NCBI GenBank assembly: GCA_963704995.1
Contig: CAVPIM010000017.1
Coordinates: 1,178,001 to 1,242,000, forward strand
DNA length: 64,000 nucleotides
From: RYN-230 sp963704995
Lineage (GTDB): Bacteria; Actinomycetota; Actinomycetes; Streptosporangiales; Streptosporangiaceae
Direction of reading: 5' to 3'
In this document: one piece after another, positions 60,386 to 64,000 of the stretch
Position numbering within the stretch: the first letter of the stretch is position 1
Layout: each line of letters starts with the position of its first letter
The notes under the pieces: model-generated
Told to the model about the DNA's origin: nothing
The model's input: the letters and a program-made list of their open reading frames with translations, nothing else
Databases searched by the model: none
Translations under genes and position numbers: made by a program

Positions 60386-61492
60386 ATGACTGCTGGCATC
60401 ACCATGCCCGCCGCTGGCCGCCGGCCTGGCACCGGACTGGCCTGCCTGGTGGCGGCCGGCCTGCTGTGGGGCACCGGTGGCCTGACCGGCACCCTGCTGG
60501 GCCGCAGCTCCGGGCTGCCCGCCCTGTCGGTGGCTGCCTACCGGCTCGCCGCCGGCGGCGCACTGATCATCGTGTTCCTCGTGCTGGCCGGCAGGCGCTG
60601 GCCCGCCGGGCGGGCCGCCTGGACCCGCATCGCCACCATCGCCGGGCTGGCCGCGGTGTTCCAGAGCTGCTACTTCACGGCCGTGGCGCTGACCTCGGTC
60701 AGCCTGGCCACGCTGGTCACCATCGGCAGCGCCCCGGTCCTCGTGCTGGCCGCCGAGCGGGTGCGGGGGCGGCGGGCAGGCCGGCTCGCGGGCTGCGCCA
60801 CCGGCCTGGCCCTGGCCGGCCTCGGCCTGCTGGCCGGCCTGCCGTCCGGCGGCTTCACCGAGAGCGCGGTGCTGGCCAGCGCGGGGATGGCGGTGCTGGC
60901 GGCCGCCGGGTTCGCCACGCTGACGCTGGTCAGCGCCCGGCCGGTCGCGGGCCTGGATGACCTGACCGCGGCAGGCTTCGGGTTCACCCTCGGCGGCCTG
61001 GTCCTGCTGCCGGTGGCCGCGGCCACCGGCCAGGTCGGCTTCACCCCGGATCCGGTCACCCTCGGCCTGCTGGCCGCCCTCGGCACTGGCCCCACCGCCG
61101 TGGCCTACACGCTGTACTTCCGCGGCCTGCGGACCGCCCCGGCGGGCACCGCCGCGCTGCTGTCCCTGCTCGAGCCACTCACCGGAACCGTGCTCGCGGC
61201 GCTGATCCTCGGCGACCGGCTCGGGCCCAGCGGGATCGCGGGTGCCGTCATCCTGGCCGCGGCGCTGGTCCTGGCGGCCGCGTCAGGCCAGGGCGCCGCG
61301 TCAGGCCACGGCCCGGCGGACCACGGCCGTGGCCCAGCTCATGACCACGACGCACAGCGGCGTGAGGACCGCGAACGCCTGCCACACGGCGGGGCCGGCC
61401 AGAGTGCCGGACGCCAGCACCCGGGCGGCGCTGACCGCGTAGTAGAGCGGGTTGAGATGGGCCAGCACCCGCATCCACCCGGGCCCGAGTGA
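60386..61492 (+). CDS. EamA/DMT-superfamily transporter with an extended C-terminus
   Basis: 368 residues from ATG 60386, which has AGGAG 9 bases before it. Ten helices are visible, with WGTGGLTGTLLG near the start and GPTAVAYTLYFRGLRTAPAGTAALLSLLEPLTGTVLAALILGD in the second EamA half. The last helix ends near 61285, but there is no stop until 61492; the last 65 residues are His/Arg/Gly-rich and antisense to the ABC permease gene. Either the true stop was lost or the tail is real and the genes overlap by 192 bases. Confidence 0.83.
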   Translation: MTAGITMPAAGRRPGTGLACLVAAGLLWGTGGLTGTLLGRSSGLPALSVAAYRLAAGGALIIVFLVLAGRRWPAGRAAWTRIATIAGLAAVFQSCYFTAVALTSVSLATLVTIGSAPVLVLAAERVRGRRAGRLAGCATGLALAGLGLLAGLPSGGFTESAVLASAGMAVLAAAGFATLTLVSARPVAGLDDLTAAGFGFTLGGLVLLPVAAATGQVGFTPDPVTLGLLAALGTGPTAVAYTLYFRGLRTAPAGTAALLSLLEPLTGTVLAALILGDRLGPSGIAGAVILAAALVLAAASGQGAASGHGPADHGRGPAHDHDAQRREDRERLPHGGAGQSAGRQHPGGADRVVERVEMGQHPHPPGPE

Positions 61493-62062
61493 GATGGGCA
61501 GCAGCACCCCGCCGAGCAGCAGCACGGGCAGGTTCAGCCCGTTGATGATGGCGGCGAAGCCGCTGATGTCCCCGGTGCGCAGCGCGATGGCGATGGAGAA
61601 GGCCGCCACGGTCGCCATGAGCAGCGCCAGCAGCGGGCCGAGCAGCAGCAGCCCGCTGGCGTGCACATCGAAGCCGAACCCGGCCCCGATCGCGACGACC
61701 ACCGCGTCGAACGCGAACATCAGCAGCATCGAGGCCAGGATCGGCCCGGTCAGGATCGCGAACCGGCTGGCCGGGGTGACCCGGAACCGCTCGATGACCC
61801 CGGCGCGCAGCTCGAAGATCGTGCTGAAGCCGGGCCCGGACCCGCTGGCGAAGGCGAGCAGGGCCAGGATGCCCGGCAGGAACAGGTCGAGCACATGGCC
61901 GGCCGGCAGGCCGGCCGCGCCCACGAGGTGCCGGAGCAGGGGGGTGAACAGGGCCAGGTAGAGGATCGGCGTGGAGAAGCCGACCACCAGCCAGACCGGG
62001 TTGCGCAGCAGCTGGCTGAGGTAACGGCGAAAGAGCAGGCCGATGTCGGTGGCGGTCTTCAT
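61301..62062 (-). CDS. ABC-2 type drug/lipid exporter permease (DrrB-like)
   Basis: 253 residues from ATG 62062, which overlaps the ATPase stop (ATGA at 62062-62059). IGLLFRRYLSQLLRNPVWLVVGFSTPILYLALF is the usual opening of daunorubicin-resistance-type (DrrB/NodJ) permeases; about six helices follow with GVIERFRVTPASRFAILTGPIL. It works with the ATPase directly upstream. A longer frame to 62287 covers the frame-shifted ATPase tail and is not coding. Confidence 0.85.
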   Translation of the reverse strand: MKTATDIGLLFRRYLSQLLRNPVWLVVGFSTPILYLALFTPLLRHLVGAAGLPAGHVLDLFLPGILALLAFASGSGPGFSTIFELRAGVIERFRVTPASRFAILTGPILASMLLMFAFDAVVVAIGAGFGFDVHASGLLLLGPLLALLMATVAAFSIAIALRTGDISGFAAIINGLNLPVLLLGGVLLPISLGPGWMRVLAHLNPLYYAVSAARVLASGTLAGPAVWQAFAVLTPLCVVVMSWATAVVRRAVA

Positions 62063-63065
62063 GCCGCCGCCTCGGCCTCGCGGTCCGCGGCCGGGACAGC
62101 CGGGCCGCCGGCGTCCCGCAGCGACCGGCCGGTCTGGCGCAGGAACACGTCGTCCAGGCTCGGCTCGGACAGCCGGAGCGAGCGGACCGGCAGGCCGCCC
62201 GGTCGAGCAGCCGGAGCAGCCCGGGCAGCGCGGCCGCCCCGTCGCGGGCGTACAGCCGCACGGTGTCCCCTGCCACGGCCAGGTCACGCAGGCCGGCCTG
62301 CCCGGCCAGCGCGGCGGCGGCCTGCCCGCCGGCCTCCGCGTCGCGGGTGACGAGGACGATCGCGTCCCCGGCCACCTCCTGCTTGAGGGCCCGCGGGCTA
62401 CCTTCCGCCACCACGGTGCCGTGATCGATGATCACGATGTTGTCGCAGAGCACGTCGGCCTCGTCCAGGTAGTGCGTGGTCAGGAAGACCGTGGTACCCC
62501 GGTCCCGCAGGCCGCGGATGTGGTCCCACAGGCTGGCCCGGTTCTGCGGGTCGAGCCCGGTGCTCGGCTCGTCCAGGAACAGGATCTCGGGCTCGTGCAC
62601 GACGCCGAGCGCCACGTCGAGGCGCCGCCGCTGGCCGCCGGAGTAGGTCCGGACCCGGCGGTCGGCGAACCCGGCCAGGCCGAACCGTTCCAGCACCTCC
62701 GCGACCCGCCGGGCGACGTCCGCGCGGCTCCGGCCGTACAGCCGGCCCTGCAAGGTCAGGTTCTCCCGTCCGGTGGCCAGCTCGTCGGCCCCGCCCAGCT
62801 GGCTCACGTAGCCGATGCGGGCCCGGACCTGCCCGGGCTGACGGCCGACGTCCAGACCGGCCACCGTGGCGCGGCCGCCGTCGATGGGCAGCAGCGTGGT
62901 CAGCATCCGCAGCGTGGTGGTCTTGCCCGCCCCGTTCGGCCCCAGGAACCCGACGATCTCGCCCCGGGCCACCTGCAGGCTGACGCCGCGCACCGCCTCG
63001 ATCGCCTGGTTCCGGCCCCCCGGGAAGCGCTTGCGCAGCTCCCGGGCCTCGATGACCGCAGTCAT
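62059..63065 (-). CDS. ABC exporter ATPase (DrrA-like), apparent 1-nt frameshift near its end
   Basis: ATG 63065 follows GGAAGGAG. Walker A GPNGAGKTT, signature YSGGQRRRLD, Walker B EILFLDEPSTGLDP and the H-loop TTHYLDEA are all intact. After LLRLLDRA the frame becomes Cys/Arg-rich and runs on through the permease gene to 61248. Adding one G at about 62190 restores the expected tail: GLPVRSLRLSEPSLDDVFLR then QTGRSLRD, ending at TGA 62061-62059, which overlaps the permease ATG. The expected product has about 335 residues, the normal DrrA length. Without the repair the protein would carry a long aberrant tail. Confidence 0.87.
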
Positions 63066-63108
63066 GGTGCTCCTTCCGGCCGGCTCCGGCGGCCGGCCTC
63101 CAGCAGTC

Positions 63109-63137
63109 ACTATCAAACGCCTATCGAGTCTTGTCAA
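63109..63137 (-). promoter_or_regulatory. Sigma70-type promoter of the drug ABC exporter operon
   Basis: On the minus strand TTGACA (63137-63132) and GATAGT (63114-63109) are exactly 17 bases apart, with a start expected near 63102 and a 37-base leader. An imperfect dyad TTGTCA (63131-63136) / TGACTA around 63131-63152 overlaps the -35 and could be the TetR operator. Confidence 0.65.
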
Positions 63138-63186
63138 CCAAATAGATGACTAGCTGTGTCAGACCTCTGGCTGATAGCCTGGGCAG

Positions 63187-63861
63187 GTGAGCGTGCCCGC
63201 CAGATCCCGTGGACCGCGCCGGGCCCCGGCCGGGGCCGACCGGCAGCGCGACGCCGAGCGCTCACGCCAGGCCCTGCTGTCCGCCGCCCTGGATGAGTTC
63301 TCGGTCCACGGCTTCGCGGGGGCCCGGGTCGCCGACATCGCCCGCCGGGCCGGGCTGAACAAGCAGCTGATCAACTACTACTTCGGCTCCAAGGAAGGCC
63401 TGTACCTGGCCCTGCAGCGGGCCTGGCTGGAGCGGGAGCAGAGTTTCGCGCCGCCCGACCTCCCCCTGGCCGACCTGGTCGTCCGCTATCTCACTGACGC
63501 CCTGGCCGATCCGCGCTCACTGCGCCTGCTGCTGTGGCGCGGCCTGGCGGACGACTCCGCGCCCGACAGCGGTCCGGGCCGCCAGGGCGACCTGGACCGG
63601 GTCAGCCGCCGGAAGGCCGCCGGGGAAGTGGCGGCCGACCTGGATCCCGCGGCGGTGCTGCTGGCCGGGATGGGCATGGTCGCGGCGCCCATCGTGATGC
63701 CGCAGGTCGCCCGGGAGCTGTTCGGCGCGGACCCGTCCAGCGCGGAGTTCCGGGAGCGCTACGCCGAGCAGCTCCGCCGCATCGTCGCCCGCCTGGGCCG
63801 CGGCCCGGCCGCCGGACCCCGGGACACCGAACCCCCGGCCGCCGGACCCCGGGACACCTAA
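63187..63861 (+). CDS. TetR-family repressor of the drug ABC exporter
   Basis: 224 residues from GTG 63187. The HTH is ALLSAALDEFSVHGFAGARVADIARRAGLNKQLINYYFGSKEGLYLAL, the standard TetR helix set. The C-terminal ligand domain is short (TetR_C-like, about 90-190). It is divergent from the DrrA-like ATPase gene, the usual layout for a self- and neighbour-repressing TetR. The extreme C-terminus carries a repeated AAGPRDTEPP segment (30-nt unit, about 63809-63859) with the stop at the end of the second copy. Confidence 0.88.
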   Translation: MSVPARSRGPRRAPAGADRQRDAERSRQALLSAALDEFSVHGFAGARVADIARRAGLNKQLINYYFGSKEGLYLALQRAWLEREQSFAPPDLPLADLVVRYLTDALADPRSLRLLLWRGLADDSAPDSGPGRQGDLDRVSRRKAAGEVAADLDPAAVLLAGMGMVAAPIVMPQVARELFGADPSSAEFRERYAEQLRRIVARLGRGPAAGPRDTEPPAAGPRDT

Positions 63862-63893
63862 CCGCCGGACACCGACTCACGGGCCGGCGGCCC

Positions 63894-64000
63894 TCAGCCC
63901 GCCTTCCGGGCGGCGAGGGATGACAGCAGCTCGTAGCCGACGTGGGCGGCGGCGATCCCGGTGATCTGGGCGTGGTCGTAGGCGGGGGCGACCTCCACGA
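63894..64000 (-). CDS. Agmatinase/ureohydrolase-family protein (C-terminal end only)
   Basis: The minus-strand frame ending at TGA 63896-63894 reads VEVAPAYDHAQITGIAAAHVGYELLSSLAA, split here only by the window edge. VE-x-(S/A)P-x-YDH-A-x-I-T is the conserved C-terminal segment of the arginase/agmatinase fold (SpeB group). The catalytic manganese sites lie outside the window, so agmatinase against guanidinobutyrase or related enzymes cannot be decided. Confidence 0.75.
   Translation of the reverse strand, partial: VEVAPAYDHAQITGIAAAHVGYELLSSLAARKAG

Noticed and set aside
1..64000. tRNA, rRNA, insertion sequences, prophage or integrative element ends
   Set aside because: I found no cloverleaf-like stretch, transposase, integrase or flanking direct repeats; absence is by eye only, and a tRNA scan would be decisive.

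Overview
The window is very GC-rich, uses GTG and TTG starts freely, and packs genes into strings with ATGA/GTGA stop-start overlaps. Its protein families are typical of Actinomycetota: DUF222/HNH 13E12-type, DUF3040, DUF6458, ANTAR, SigB/F-like sigma, VKOR plus DUF929, and a mycobacterial/gordonial-type propane monooxygenase cluster. I read it as chromosome of a filamentous or soil actinomycete. I cannot name the genus. I saw no rRNA, tRNA, CRISPR array or insertion sequence.

Layout. 1-5.1 kb (minus): membrane-linked formate dehydrogenase operon. The catalytic subunit has an in-frame UGA followed by a bacterial-type SECIS hairpin, so it is probably a selenoprotein. 5.2-10.7 kb (minus): secreted serine protease, then an esterase / lysylphosphatidylglycerol-synthase-like / DMT-transporter operon. 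10.8-13.5 kb (plus): DUF222-HNH gene broken by a 1-nt shift. 13.8-17.1 kb: DUF3040 protein, methyltransferase, GNAT, type II NADH dehydrogenase. 17.2-20.7 kb: SigB/F-type sigma factor with DUF6458 protein, facing a PAS-GAF-PP2C phosphatase. 21-26.5 kb: glycosyltransferase, GAF-ANTAR protein, PQQ-type propeller, PEBP protein, methyltransferase, unknown. 26.5-30.6 kb (minus): molybdate/tungstate-type ABC importer and its XRE-PBP regulator. 31-37.5 kb (plus): large LuxR ATPase regulator, DUF929-VKOR oxidative folding pair, histidine kinase/response regulator. 37.6-42.2 kb (plus): MarR regulator and fused ABC exporter. 42.1-47.2 kb: two PH-domain proteins, PLP dehydratase, ECF sigma with a membrane partner, cytosine-deaminase-like enzyme. 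47.3-60.2 kb: propane monooxygenase region (prmABCD, amidohydrolase, DUF59 protein, alcohol dehydrogenase, dedicated GroEL, Nramp transporter on minus; AcoR-family activator on plus). 60.2-64 kb: DMT transporter with a leader ORF, drug-type ABC exporter with TetR regulator, agmatinase C-terminus.

How the genes fit. The monooxygenase cluster should oxidise short alkanes. Its operon carries the hydroxylase, reductase, coupling protein, a chaperonin of the kind these enzymes need, an alcohol dehydrogenase for the product, and a possible Fe/Mn importer as the last co-directional gene. Two copies of the palindrome TCTCAAC(A/T)TGAGA, one at about -56 of a predicted prmA promoter and one in front of the regulator, are good candidates for the activator's operators. 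The formate dehydrogenase needs Mo or W and selenium; the importer 22 kb away could supply the metal.

Two window-wide oddities stand out. First, at least a dozen unrelated short tandem repeats, mostly of a 15-nt unit, sit in disordered protein segments, at gene junctions and in spacers; one multiplies the ATGA stop-start junction of a two-component operon. Second, four genes (DUF222, prmD, the ECF-linked membrane protein, the drug ABC ATPase) show apparent 1-nt frameshifts, which are either assembly errors or real lesions and should be checked against reads.
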